A stretch of 17,894 bases of DNA from an uncultured Lachnospiraceae bacterium (GCA_910576895.1 CAJTJZ010000061.1:1-17894), one strand, 5' to 3'; numbered from the stretch's first letter, positions 7,791 to 15,444 are shown. The notes: a model not told the origin generated them from the sequence alone. Program-made: numbers and translations.

Positions 7791-10223
7791 CTATTCTTCC
7801 TTATCATTAGAAATTTCTGCTGTCTTTAGAATAAATTTCACACTATTTTCCATTCCTTCTGTGCTGCCTGTGAAACTATCATAATTTTTTGCTATACGAA
7901 GAAGTCCACGCATTCTATCTGCATATCTTGTCATATCATCACGAAGCACATCGGATAATTTCTGAATTCCATCTTTATCAAGCTCTTTCATACCATCTAA
8001 TAAATCTTTTGCACCATCATTTAAATCTAAACTTCCATCATATAATTCTTTTGTTCCATCTTTTAATTCTCCTACGCCATCGGATAAATCTCTTGTTCCA
8101 TTATATAATTCTTTTGTTCCATCTTTTAAAGTTACTGTTCCATCATTTATTTTCTTTGCACCTTTATATAAAGAAGCTGTTCCATCAAATAAAGTAATCG
8201 TTCCATCTGACAATGTCTTTGTTCCTGTAAATAATGTTTTTGCACCCTGATTTGCAGATTTTACTCCAACGGCATATTGACTCCAACCTGTTTTTAAAGA
8301 ATCTGCACCCTCTGTTAATGCAGCACTATTGTCATAAAGCTGTGAAATTCCTGTAGAAAGCTGTTTTGTACCACCATATAGCTGTTCAACACCCAGAGAT
8401 AATGCAGAAGCTCCCTCAGAAAGCTGCTTTGTTGCTGTCTTAAGTCCTGTCATTGTACCCTCTAATGTTTCTCCAATTTGTTTTTTAATTTGTGTAGAAA
8501 CATTTTCTGTAATGGCATCCTTTTGTGTAGATACAGCCGTTGCAATTGCAGAGGATACCGCCGTTGTTCCTGCACTGCTGCCTGCGGTAAATGCCTTGAT
8601 GATCGCTTGACCTTCCTCTGTTTTTGGATCAATTTGATTTTCCTGCAAATATGCCTGTGCTGCATTTGTACATTCCTCTTTAATAACAGAAGTATCCACA
8701 AGATGATCCATATCAAAATCAACCTGAATATCAAGTCCGCTTGCATCTAAGGAAAAATTGCTAATGGTATCATCTAATGTTTTTGTACCCTCTGCCAGTG
8801 CCTTTGCACCTGCAACTGCTCCCTTCTCTCCTTCATATGCTGCCTGCAGTGTATCTGCACCTTCTTTTAAAGAAGCAACGCCTCCTGTATATTGATCAAT
8901 TCCTGTCTTTAAAGAACGAATCCCTTTTGTTAAATCTTTACTTTTATTATTTAAAGTAGAAAGTCCTTCTTTTAATGTCTTTGTTCCATCTTTTAACTCC
9001 CCTGCACCATTTTTTAAATCTTTTGCACCATCTTTTAAATCTCCTGCACCATTGGTAAGTTCTTTTGAACCATCTCTTAAATCTTTTGCACCATCATTAA
9101 GCTCTTTTGCACCATCCTTTAAATCTTTTGTTCCATCTTTTAATTCTTTCACACCATCATTAAGCTCTTTTGCACCATCTTTTAAATCTTTTGTTCCATC
9201 ATGTAAATCTCCGCTGCCATCAACAAGTTTTGTAGAGCCATCCTGCAATTCATCCATATCATCTGACATATCCTCTAATTTATCTAAAATAGAGTCAATA
9301 TCCTCTTTACTGTCTGCAAAAAACTGACTTGTTGCCATTGTCAGTGTCATACCCATAGAAAAATCATTTGCATCTGCTGTAATTTCAAAATAATCAGAAA
9401 TCGTAAAATCCTCACTAATATCTTTTAAATCCTTATCTTTAATTCCCAAACTCTTTTGTAATCCCGGAAGTGCATAGCCAACAACAATTTGATTGCTTCC
9501 ATCAGAAATAATCTGGGCATTTTTTGCTTCAATATTAGAAAATGTATCCGTTGGAAGAATCATTCCAGTTACTACAAGAAATGGTGTACATACAATTTCA
9601 TTTTTCCCATCAACTGTAATTGTATTTTTTGTTAAATTTTCATATTCATAACGAATCTTAACACTACCGCTTTTTCCTTTTAATTCTTCTGGCTTTACTT
9701 CCTTATCATCTAAATAATATGTCACCTTCATAGAAACTGGCAATTCTTTTTCTGTATTTCCTTGATAATAAATATCATTTCCATTCGCAGCCCATGTAAT
9801 TGTTCCATCTGTCTGCTCTGTAAATGTTTCCTTTCCATTTACATTTGTAATATCCTTTAAATCCGAATTTACCGTTAAAGAATCTTCTTGTTTAAAATTC
9901 TTTAACCAATTATTTACAATAATATGATCAACTGTTCCATCTGCATGAAGCATTCCATAAACTGTTTCTTCTTTCTCCGTTTTTGCATCCCCTTTAGAAG
10001 AAACCCCTGCTAAACTATAAACTGCCTTTGTCAATGTTTCTTGTTCCTCTTTTACATCTCTTGTTTTTATTTCCTTTACAGATGATGAATCTGATTGCTT
10101 TGCATCATTTGATACAAATAGGGAACATCCTGTCATACTAGCAGAAACTGCTAAGCTTGTCATTACTGCCATCCATTTTGCTGATAAACGTTTTGCATTT
10201 TTTTCCATATCTCTTTTTATCAT
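7791..10223 (-). CDS. Lipoprotein with extensive DG heptad repeats, probable partner of the MMPL transporter
   Basis: An 810-residue exported protein. The N terminus has a basic region, a hydrophobic stretch and a lipobox-like MTGC with Cys33, so it is probably lipid-anchored outside the membrane. Residues 80-310 look like a folded beta-rich domain. Residues about 326-425 and 597-755 are arrays of a seven-residue unit of the form L-x-D-G-x-K-x, similar to the coil arrays in YhgE/Pip-type proteins. An Ala/Thr-rich helical segment (about 515-600) separates them. Unlike YhgE/Pip proteins, no C-terminal membrane helices are present. The start has GGAGG 10 nt upstream. It is first in the operon and precedes the MMPL gene. 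An accessory role spanning the cell envelope beside the transporter is inferred from repeat architecture and neighbourhood, not shown. No enzyme motif was seen. Confidence 0.85.
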   Translation of the reverse strand: MIKRDMEKNAKRLSAKWMAVMTSLAVSASMTGCSLFVSNDAKQSDSSSVKEIKTRDVKEEQETLTKAVYSLAGVSSKGDAKTEKEETVYGMLHADGTVDHIIVNNWLKNFKQEDSLTVNSDLKDITNVNGKETFTEQTDGTITWAANGNDIYYQGNTEKELPVSMKVTYYLDDKEVKPEELKGKSGSVKIRYEYENLTKNTITVDGKNEIVCTPFLVVTGMILPTDTFSNIEAKNAQIISDGSNQIVVGYALPGLQKSLGIKDKDLKDISEDFTISDYFEITADANDFSMGMTLTMATSQFFADSKEDIDSILDKLEDMSDDMDELQDGSTKLVDGSGDLHDGTKDLKDGAKELNDGVKELKDGTKDLKDGAKELNDGAKDLRDGSKELTNGAGDLKDGAKDLKNGAGELKDGTKTLKEGLSTLNNKSKDLTKGIRSLKTGIDQYTGGVASLKEGADTLQAAYEGEKGAVAGAKALAEGTKTLDDTISNFSLDASGLDIQVDFDMDHLVDTSVIKEECTNAAQAYLQENQIDPKTEEGQAIIKAFTAGSSAGTTAVSSAIATAVSTQKDAITENVSTQIKKQIGETLEGTMTGLKTATKQLSEGASALSLGVEQLYGGTKQLSTGISQLYDNSAALTEGADSLKTGWSQYAVGVKSANQGAKTLFTGTKTLSDGTITLFDGTASLYKGAKKINDGTVTLKDGTKELYNGTRDLSDGVGELKDGTKELYDGSLDLNDGAKDLLDGMKELDKDGIQKLSDVLRDDMTRYADRMRGLLRIAKNYDSFTGSTEGMENSVKFILKTAEISNDKEE
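7959..8435 (-). repeat. Second DG heptad-repeat array (21-nt units)
   Basis: This part of the lipoprotein gene encodes residues about 597-755. It is an array of degenerate 21-nt units carrying DG or related turns every seven residues. Confidence 0.7.
8949..9248 (-). repeat. First DG heptad-repeat array with a 63-bp internal duplication
   Basis: Degenerate 21-nt units encode residues about 326-425. The 16-residue string DGTKDLKDGAKELNDG occurs twice exactly (342-357 and 363-378), a 63-bp period that suggests recent tandem duplication and possible length change by slippage or recombination. Confidence 0.75.
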
Positions 10224-10246
10224 AATATCTATTCCTCCTCACAAAA

Positions 10247-10262
10247 TGACTGTTGGTCATTT
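10247..10262. promoter_or_regulatory. TetR operator copy 1 (promoter-distal)
   Basis: TGACTGTTGGTCATTT. Its core TGAC-N5-GTCA is itself palindromic, and the full 16 nt recurs inverted at 10287-10302. It lies between the predicted transcription start and the RBS of the lipoprotein gene, where bound repressor would block elongation. Confidence 0.75.
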
Positions 10263-10274
10263 GACCTGTATGGA

Positions 10275-10303
10275 ATAGTAACACAAAAATGACCAACAGT
10301 CAA
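10275..10303 (-). promoter_or_regulatory. Promoter of the lipoprotein-MMPL operon
   Basis: Reading leftward: TTGACT (10298-10303), exactly 17 nt, TACTAT (10275-10280), a near-consensus sigma-A promoter. The -35 overlaps operator copy 2 and the start site would fall near 10268, just before operator copy 1. The arrangement predicts tight repression by the divergent TetR protein. Confidence 0.8.
10287..10302. promoter_or_regulatory. TetR operator copy 2 (over the -35)
   Basis: This is the exact reverse complement of the 16 nt at 10247-10262, separated from it by 24 bp. It covers the -35 of the operon promoter, so bound repressor would compete with RNA polymerase. Confidence 0.75.
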
Positions 10304-10355
10304 TACCTTTTTTTAAATTTTATTTTCTTTTTATATTTTACTCCTCTCCTTTCTA

Positions 10356-10385
10356 TTGACTTTCCGATTTTATTGTGTCTATAAT
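10356..10385 (+). promoter_or_regulatory. Promoter of the tetR-family gene
   Basis: TTGACT (10356-10361), an 18-nt spacer and a perfect TATAAT (10380-10385) point rightward to the regulator gene. Start near 10392 would give a leader of about 110 nt. It lies some 50 bp outside the paired operators, so control of tetR itself by those operators may be weak or indirect. Confidence 0.7.
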
Positions 10386-10389
10386 GAGA

Positions 10390-10403
10390 ATCAATTTATT
10401 GAT
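10390..10403. promoter_or_regulatory. Palindrome at the predicted tetR start site
   Basis: ATCAAT-TT-ATTGAT is a perfect 14-bp inverted repeat at the predicted +1 of the tetR transcript. It could be a separate operator. It does not resemble the TGAC-N5-GTCA sites, so the binder, if any, is unknown. Confidence 0.35.
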
Positions 10404-10501
10404 AACTTTATTTATTAATTTCATTCATTGGATATAATATTAACTAGAAAAATTTAATCTGTATGTCTTTATGACATCAAAAAGAATCGAGGATTATAAT
10501 T

Positions 10502-11125
10502 ATGAGCAAAATAGAAGATAATAAAAAAAGAAAACAAAGTACATTATTAAAAACAGCCTTTGAATTATTTACCTCCAAAGGCATTAATAAAACCTCTATA
10601 TCAGATATTGTTAATAAAGCTGGCGTTGCAAAAGGAACTTTTTATCTATATTTTACAGATAAATATGATATTCGTGATAAATTAATTGCCCACAAAGCTA
10701 GTGAACTATTTCAACATGCTTATGTAAAACTTTTAGCATCCGATTTAACTGATTTTGAAGATCGCGTTATCTTTCTTGTCGATCATATGATTGATGAGCT
10801 TTCTAAAAATAAAATTTTACTTGACTTTATTTCTAAAAACTTAACTTGGCGTATTTTTAAACATGCTCTTATCTCCTGTTCTAACCAAAAAGAGGATATT
10901 AATTTTATGGAAATTTATCATGAAAAAATTTTAGGAGAAGGCGATGGTGCTTTTACTGATCCAGAAGTTATGTTATTTTTAATTATTGAACTTGTTGGTT
11001 CTACTTGCAAAAGTGCAATTCTATATGAAGATCCTGTAAATATAGAAGAATTAAAACCACATTTATATCAAATGATTCGTTTAATTATTAAAACATATGA
11101 AAAAGAAACAATAACAATTTTATAA
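10502..11125 (+). CDS. TetR/AcrR-family transcriptional repressor
   Basis: A 207-residue protein with a typical TetR N-terminal domain. The helix-turn-helix covers about residues 32-54: SISDIVNKA, then the recognition helix and conserved GVAKGTFYLYF block, followed by an acidic/Lys boundary. The C-terminal two thirds is an all-helical ligand-binding and dimer domain that varies across the family. An AGGA RBS lies 8 nt before the ATG. The gene is divergent from the lipoprotein-MMPL operon across a 278-bp region holding two identical inverted operator-like sites, so it very probably represses that operon until an inducer binds. Self-regulation is possible. The inducer cannot be told from sequence. 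Confidence 0.93.
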   Translation: MSKIEDNKKRKQSTLLKTAFELFTSKGINKTSISDIVNKAGVAKGTFYLYFTDKYDIRDKLIAHKASELFQHAYVKLLASDLTDFEDRVIFLVDHMIDELSKNKILLDFISKNLTWRIFKHALISCSNQKEDINFMEIYHEKILGEGDGAFTDPEVMLFLIIELVGSTCKSAILYEDPVNIEELKPHLYQMIRLIIKTYEKETITIL

Positions 11126-11171
11126 ATATATTAAATAAAAAAATTGAAAACAAAATTATCACTACAAAAAG

Positions 11172-11209
11172 AAACCGCTGGAAATATATATATTCCCAAC
11201 GGTTTTTTT
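11172..11209. terminator. Bidirectional terminator between tetR and the ABC operon
   Basis: AAACCG and CGGTTT pair, continuing inward with TGG/CCA and an A+T palindrome, broken by two single mismatches. A run of seven T follows on the plus strand and TTTCTTTTT on the minus strand. It can stop both the tetR transcript and the convergent ABC transcript. Confidence 0.8.
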
Positions 11210-11222
11210 ATAAAATAACATA

Positions 11223-11858
11223 CTATTCTGATACCTTTGTTAATACTCCTGCATCCATTTCATAAACCACATCACATAAAACTTCAATATCTTCCCTATT
11301 ATGACTGGCTATCAAGATTGTTTTTTCCTTTTCACGCAGTTCCATAAATAACTTCCTCATATCTTCCACTCCCTGCTTATCCAGTCCATTCATAGGCTCG
11401 TCTAAAATCAATACTGCTGGTTCTTCCATAATTGCCTGTGCAATCCCGAGTCTTTGTCGCATACCAAGAGAATACTTTGATACCCGCTTTTTATTGTCTG
11501 GATCAAGTCCTACACGGCGGATACTCTCTTTTACTTGTTCTTCATTGATTTTTTTTCTAATATTTGCTAAATCAAGTAAATTATGATATCCTGACAGATA
11601 AGGAATAAAATTAGGAGTTTCAATGATTGCACCAATACTAGAGGGAAAGTCTACGTCTTTTCCAATATGTTCTTTATTTACAATAATTTCTCCACTTGTG
11701 GGAATTAATAGCCCACAAATCATTTTAAATAAGACAGTTTTTCCGCTTCCATTACGTCCAATAATTCCCGTAATTTTTCCATCGTAAAATTCTACATTTA
11801 CATGACTTACTACCATCTCTTTTTGAAAAGATTTACATACATCGTGGACTTCAATCAT
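11223..11858 (-). CDS. ABC transporter ATPase, BcrA/LanF-like group
   Basis: A 211-residue nucleotide-binding subunit with all core motifs: Walker A GRNGSGKT (34-41), signature SLGMRQ (130-135), Walker B VLILDEP (149-155) with catalytic Glu154, D-loop NGLD (157-160) and switch His186. At the Q-loop position it has Glu80 (IIETPNF), not Gln. Such an E-loop is known in LanF-type lantibiotic-immunity ATPases and is common in the BcrA-like group. AAAGGGG precedes the ATG. It is the last gene of the operon, 34 nt after the second permease gene. It should power the two membrane proteins encoded upstream. The cargo is unknown; peptide export or self-protection is the best-supported guess. Confidence 0.92.
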   Translation of the reverse strand: MIEVHDVCKSFQKEMVVSHVNVEFYDGKITGIIGRNGSGKTVLFKMICGLLIPTSGEIIVNKEHIGKDVDFPSSIGAIIETPNFIPYLSGYHNLLDLANIRKKINEEQVKESIRRVGLDPDNKKRVSKYSLGMRQRLGIAQAIMEEPAVLILDEPMNGLDKQGVEDMRKLFMELREKEKTILIASHNREDIEVLCDVVYEMDAGVLTKVSE

Positions 11859-11892
11859 AGATGTTCCCCTTTCTTATTAACAAATCACGCCA

Positions 11893-12708
11893 TCATATAT
11901 CAACATATTTTGCAATAATTCTCCCAACTGCCATCACTACAAGCGATAAGATGCCATAATATCCAACTGCCTGCCATATCCCACAGGCAATACTTCCTGT
12001 ATAAGTACAAGTTACTGTAATAGGTGAAAAGAAATAAAACCAAGCAGGATATTGGGAATCCTTTGCCAAATTCATTACCACAATATGTAGTACCAACATT
12101 GCTGCACAAAGAATAGCCCCTGTCATGCTTCCTGTCAACATATTTATCACAGCTCCAAGCATCCCAATTAGAAATAAACACAGCCATATTAAAAGAAAAC
12201 ATTGCCAAAACCTGTCAAATGGAGTTCCGCCTGTAATATAATTAACATCTTTTATATAAAACATAGAAGTACCAAATTTAGCCATTTTTATTATATTGCT
12301 CCATTGCTTTGCCTTTATTGTTAAATTTCCTAAAAATGGAACAACAGAAAAAGCCCATAGCAAAAATAAATATAGTGTTACAGATGCCGCCATATAAAGT
12401 GTTTCTCCCCAAAACCAAGCATTTCGTCCCGTTCTTAAAACATGATTTCTCATACCAAAACCACGAGATGGTAAATCACAGATGAAAAGAAAAAAAATTC
12501 CAAAATGCATTCCTGCATATCCAGTCCAATATAAGGGAAATAATTCCAAGATTCCTATCAATTCCCCACTTTTTCTTACTACAGAAGGCATATTGCCTAA
12601 ATACATCATTGTAATAAATATCAAACAAACCATTACAATGTATACTTTAGAGTCAGAAAACTGACGCTTCCATTCTCCCTTCGCAAATATCCAAGTTCTT
12701 TTTACCAT
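11893..12708 (-). CDS. ABC-2-like transporter permease (second membrane subunit)
   Basis: A 271-residue integral membrane protein with about six hydrophobic helices, the first near residues 23-38 and the last near 245-265. The start at 12708 (MVKRTWIFAKGEW) follows a strong AGGGGGTG site and leaves 20 nt after the preceding gene. An upstream in-frame ATG at 12819 would overlap that gene by 91 nt and lacks such a site, so it is rejected. It lies between the first permease and the ATPase, with which it should form one transporter. Length and order resemble the two-permease LanFEG/BcrABC-type systems. Sequence gives no substrate. Confidence 0.8.
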   Translation of the reverse strand: MVKRTWIFAKGEWKRQFSDSKVYIVMVCLIFITMMYLGNMPSVVRKSGELIGILELFPLYWTGYAGMHFGIFFLFICDLPSRGFGMRNHVLRTGRNAWFWGETLYMAASVTLYLFLLWAFSVVPFLGNLTIKAKQWSNIIKMAKFGTSMFYIKDVNYITGGTPFDRFWQCFLLIWLCLFLIGMLGAVINMLTGSMTGAILCAAMLVLHIVVMNLAKDSQYPAWFYFFSPITVTCTYTGSIACGIWQAVGYYGILSLVVMAVGRIIAKYVDI

Positions 12709-12728
12709 CCTTTCACCCCCTTGCTTTC

Positions 12729-13532
12729 TTAGCGGCTCTGACGACACAACCTTTCTACTCCTCCCCGAATCAAAAGAAATCCAAAAAAACCATATCCAAG
12801 AAATATTGCTAAGATACAAAGTGTGCCGCCATAAGCAGTTTCATCTATATAAGCCATTCGTAGCATATTTGTAGGACGCAGTACTTGTATTCTAAAATAA
12901 AAATCAAGAATCAGATTTAACATAAAAGGTGCTGTTGCAGCTATATACCGATTTCTTACCCATAAAAGAACAACAACACTAATAATTGGCCATAAACTGG
13001 CATAACAAAAAAAGGCCATACAATATATCAATACCGCCAGCCAACCAAGACCATCTCTAACAAGATTTCCATAAAATGAAGCTAGAAAGTTAATTTCTAT
13101 TTCTTCTATATATCCAAATGTCATATTCCCTTCTAATAAAAAACAGGTGTATCCTGCTGACAAAAGAAAGGAAAGCAATAAGGAAAGCATTGTAAGCCAT
13201 ATACCAGATATCATGGAATATAATAAGATATGCCATGCATACCTGTCTTTACTTTTTTCCCTAATGATTGTATTATAATACCTTTTCTCTGAAATTTCCC
13301 CATACATCCAGCACAAGCATGGAATTCCAAATACAGCAGGCAAGGTAACATCGGCATTATTCATAGAAAAGAATCTAAGGAAACTAAGCAGGTTAAAAAC
13401 CTTGCCACTATATCCTTCCTTATAAGAAACATATACAACAGAGGGATACTTAGACAATAAAAAAAGTGCAGCAATAATTACAGATATGAAAAAATATGGG
13501 GAATGGAATATTAAGATTTTCATCCGTTTCAT
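12729..13532 (-). CDS. ABC-2-like transporter permease (first membrane subunit)
   Basis: A 267-residue membrane protein with a short basic N terminus and about six hydrophobic segments: roughly residues 5-25, 60-75, 100-130, 165-180, 182-200 and 235-255. The motif EISEKRYYNTIIREKSKDRY between the second and third helices resembles the cytoplasmic loop of ABC-2 permeases of the BcrB/LanE-G type (excess of charge, conserved R). A weak AAGGG RBS precedes the ATG, and a second ATG lies three codons in. It is 29 nt downstream of the membrane-anchored protein gene and 20 nt upstream of the second permease, so all four genes are probably one transcript. Confidence 0.82.
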   Translation of the reverse strand: MKRMKILIFHSPYFFISVIIAALFLLSKYPSVVYVSYKEGYSGKVFNLLSFLRFFSMNNADVTLPAVFGIPCLCWMYGEISEKRYYNTIIREKSKDRYAWHILLYSMISGIWLTMLSLLLSFLLSAGYTCFLLEGNMTFGYIEEIEINFLASFYGNLVRDGLGWLAVLIYCMAFFCYASLWPIISVVVLLWVRNRYIAATAPFMLNLILDFYFRIQVLRPTNMLRMAYIDETAYGGTLCILAIFLGYGFFGFLLIRGGVERLCRQSR

Positions 13533-13561
13533 AAACAGTTGATCCCTTCTTGTTATAATTT

Positions 13562-14767
13562 TTATGAATTTTCTCTTTTTAATTCATCTGTCATAGGTGA
13601 TCTCCATGTAAAAAAATCTTCACCCAGTTTTCCTATACATGACTCTCCTGTTTCCAACTGAATCATATAACCCATATTGTCATTTTGTTCCCAAATACTT
13701 TTTTCTATATCATAACTATTTACTTTTAGTTTCGCTGTTAAAATTGGTACAATAGTAGGTAGCTTCTTTGTAGCTTTACTATAATAATTTAGATACTCTA
13801 ATTTTATCTCATCGATATAAATACAATTATACTGATTAGTATTCTGTGCATAATTTGTAAAATAAATTTCAAGACTTTGTTTTAAAGCCTGAAAAGCCTC
13901 TTCCATATTTTTATATGTAGCCTCTAGTGGTCTTTTTTTATCTATTATTATTTCTGATATTTGATGCATAGAAATAAGGGAACCGTTTTTATACTCAAAA
14001 TTCGCCCATGAATATGAATTTCTAAGTTCTGAAAAAATATATTTCGTCCCCATAATATTATCAAATTCCATCATATACTGATAAGACCCATTAGAACCTG
14101 CTATATTTTCCGTTTTACTTACTGCCATATGGCATGTTTCCCCATCCCAAAGTCCTGCTTCAAAGCGTTCTAGCATGGAAAGGCTATATTCTCGAAATGC
14201 CTGATCCCAATCTCCGTCCTCCGGTTCTGGTACTTTGATCATTCCTTCCTCACATAAAAGTTGTGTATTATCGCCTCCATTTTTATTTGCTGTATATTGA
14301 AACGCATTTTGTTTTTTTCCTTTTAACCGATAGACATAATTATCCTGATAAGCATCTGACACTACTACCATTTTCCATTGTTCTTCTAAAAAAAAAGTTT
14401 CTAGAAGCATTTCTGACAGACTCTTTGCCCATAACTTTTGTTCCTTAGCAGAATCTGGCTGAAATCTTTCATGAAAATCATAAATAGAAAGTTTTTCTAA
14501 ATAGCTATCTTCAGGAAGCTGCAACTGTTCCGAAACGGCTAATTGCATTCCTGGTTCTGTTGGTGTAGCAGGATATTCCACTCCAAATTCTTCTGAATAT
14601 AGCATTTCCTGCTCTTTATTATCCTGATTATTAGTCTCTTTTATATTCTTTTGTACTTCTTCCGTTTTCTGATCCTTTTCTACAAAAAATACAGTACCAG
14701 CAAGATATAATAAAGCAATACAAAATGCAAAAAATACACATATCATAATATATTTCAATTTCTTCAT
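13562..14767 (-). CDS. Membrane-anchored extracytoplasmic protein of unknown family
   Basis: A 401-residue protein. Residues 5-28 form one hydrophobic helix after MKKLK, with no clear signal-peptidase or lipobox site, so it is probably an N-terminal anchor with the rest outside. A charged, Gln/Lys/Glu-rich linker follows (about 30-58). The remaining 340 residues are mixed alpha/beta, rich in Tyr and Trp, and I do not recognise a family or catalytic motif. The start is supported by AGGGGA about 9 nt upstream. It is first of the tightly spaced group with two ABC permeases and the ATPase, so a role as an extracellular sensor, substrate binder or immunity factor for that transporter is inferred from context only. 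Confidence 0.75.
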   Translation of the reverse strand: MKKLKYIMICVFFAFCIALLYLAGTVFFVEKDQKTEEVQKNIKETNNQDNKEQEMLYSEEFGVEYPATPTEPGMQLAVSEQLQLPEDSYLEKLSIYDFHERFQPDSAKEQKLWAKSLSEMLLETFFLEEQWKMVVVSDAYQDNYVYRLKGKKQNAFQYTANKNGGDNTQLLCEEGMIKVPEPEDGDWDQAFREYSLSMLERFEAGLWDGETCHMAVSKTENIAGSNGSYQYMMEFDNIMGTKYIFSELRNSYSWANFEYKNGSLISMHQISEIIIDKKRPLEATYKNMEEAFQALKQSLEIYFTNYAQNTNQYNCIYIDEIKLEYLNYYSKATKKLPTIVPILTAKLKVNSYDIEKSIWEQNDNMGYMIQLETGESCIGKLGEDFFTWRSPMTDELKRENS

Positions 14768-14831
14768 ATAAATTTTCCCCTATCATTTATCTATAGTTTT
14801 AAAAACATATTAATCTCGTACAAAATATACC

Positions 14832-14870
14832 AGCAGACTTTCATGTTACCTATCTCTATGAAAATCTGCT
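14832..14870. other. Inverted repeat in the leader of the anchored-protein gene
   Basis: AGCAGA-C-TTTCAT pairs with ATGAAA-A-TCTGCT: 12 base pairs, one mismatch and a 13-nt loop. It lies 65 nt upstream of the next ATG, between the small secreted protein gene and the transporter genes. No T-run follows on either strand, so it is more likely a regulatory hairpin or processing site that lowers downstream expression than a full terminator. Confidence 0.5.
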
Positions 14871-14933
14871 GAAACTTAAGATATCATAATATAGAAATGA
14901 ATATTATTTAAAATCCATTCTTAAAATACCATC

Positions 14934-14956
14934 ATTAAGTTTTTCCCTTACTTAAT
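14934..14956 (-). other. Weak A+T-rich hairpin after the small secreted protein gene
   Basis: ATTAAGT and ACTTAAT form a 7-bp stem with a 9-nt loop just after the TGA stop. The stem is weak and no T-run follows, so termination is doubtful. Confidence 0.3.
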
Positions 14957-14957
14957 C

Positions 14958-15413
14958 TCAATTTTTTCCATAAAAGTCAACAGTAAGGTCTATTGGATAA
15001 GATTCCTGATTTGTTGCAAATAAAGAATATCCATCTGGATTACTTGGCATAGTCAAATCAAGAGAACCTGTACCCCTAAGGGGAGCTCCTCCACCTGTAA
15101 TTGGAGAAGAAGAAGCACTACCAGAAATATAATAATATATAGTTCCTGTTGGTGAACACTTTCTAACATCGACACGCAGATACTTATACCCTTTCATAGA
15201 TGAAATTAACCAACCTACTTCTTCTGTTGACCTTTCTGCAACTGTAATATAACTGCTTGTTTCCAAACTAAATGCTGTTGTTTCTTCTGCTATTTCAGCA
15301 TTACCTATTTCTTCTGCAGATATAAAATTTATTGGAGCTACAAAGGATGCAGTCATAATCCCAGCCATAAAAATAGCACTTAATTTCTTTAAATTAAATA
15401 TTTCTTTTTTCAT
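14958..15413 (-). CDS. Small Sec-secreted protein of unknown family
   Basis: A 151-residue precursor. The start at 15413 (MKKEIFNLKK) is chosen for the AGGAGGTG site 5 nt upstream; an earlier in-frame ATG at 15437 lacks one. A classical signal peptide covers residues 1-33, with a likely cut ISA|EE. An acidic, Thr/Ser-rich stretch follows (about 34-65). The mature C-terminal part (about 66-151) looks like a small beta-sheet domain with a single Cys86 and a Ser/Gly-rich central loop (about 98-117). No known bacteriocin, adhesin or enzyme motif was recognised. It lies 190 nt upstream of a membrane-anchored protein and ABC genes in the same direction, so it could be the exported or sensed product of that locus, but it does not need an ABC exporter for secretion. 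Function unknown. Confidence 0.75.
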   Translation of the reverse strand: MKKEIFNLKKLSAIFMAGIMTASFVAPINFISAEEIGNAEIAEETTAFSLETSSYITVAERSTEEVGWLISSMKGYKYLRVDVRKCSPTGTIYYYISGSASSSPITGGGAPLRGTGSLDLTMPSNPDGYSLFATNQESYPIDLTVDFYGKN

Positions 15414-15444
15414 AAAAACACCTCCTGTGTTATCCAAAATAAGA

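Noticed and set aside
9052..9327. Plus-strand frame rich in Phe-x-Pro-Ser units, apparently a repeat protein
   Set aside because: It is the antisense shadow of the DG heptad array. It has no RBS and its periodicity follows the minus-strand gene.
10383..10404. Fur-box-like sequence (ATAATGAGAATCA) near the tetR promoter
   Set aside because: Only the left half matches the consensus; the palindrome actually present is ATCAAT-TT-ATTGAT, and nothing nearby points to iron control.
12709..12819. Extended N terminus for the second ABC permease
   Set aside because: It would overlap the preceding gene by 91 nt. The ATG at 12708 has a strong AGGGGGTG site and begins like a normal permease.
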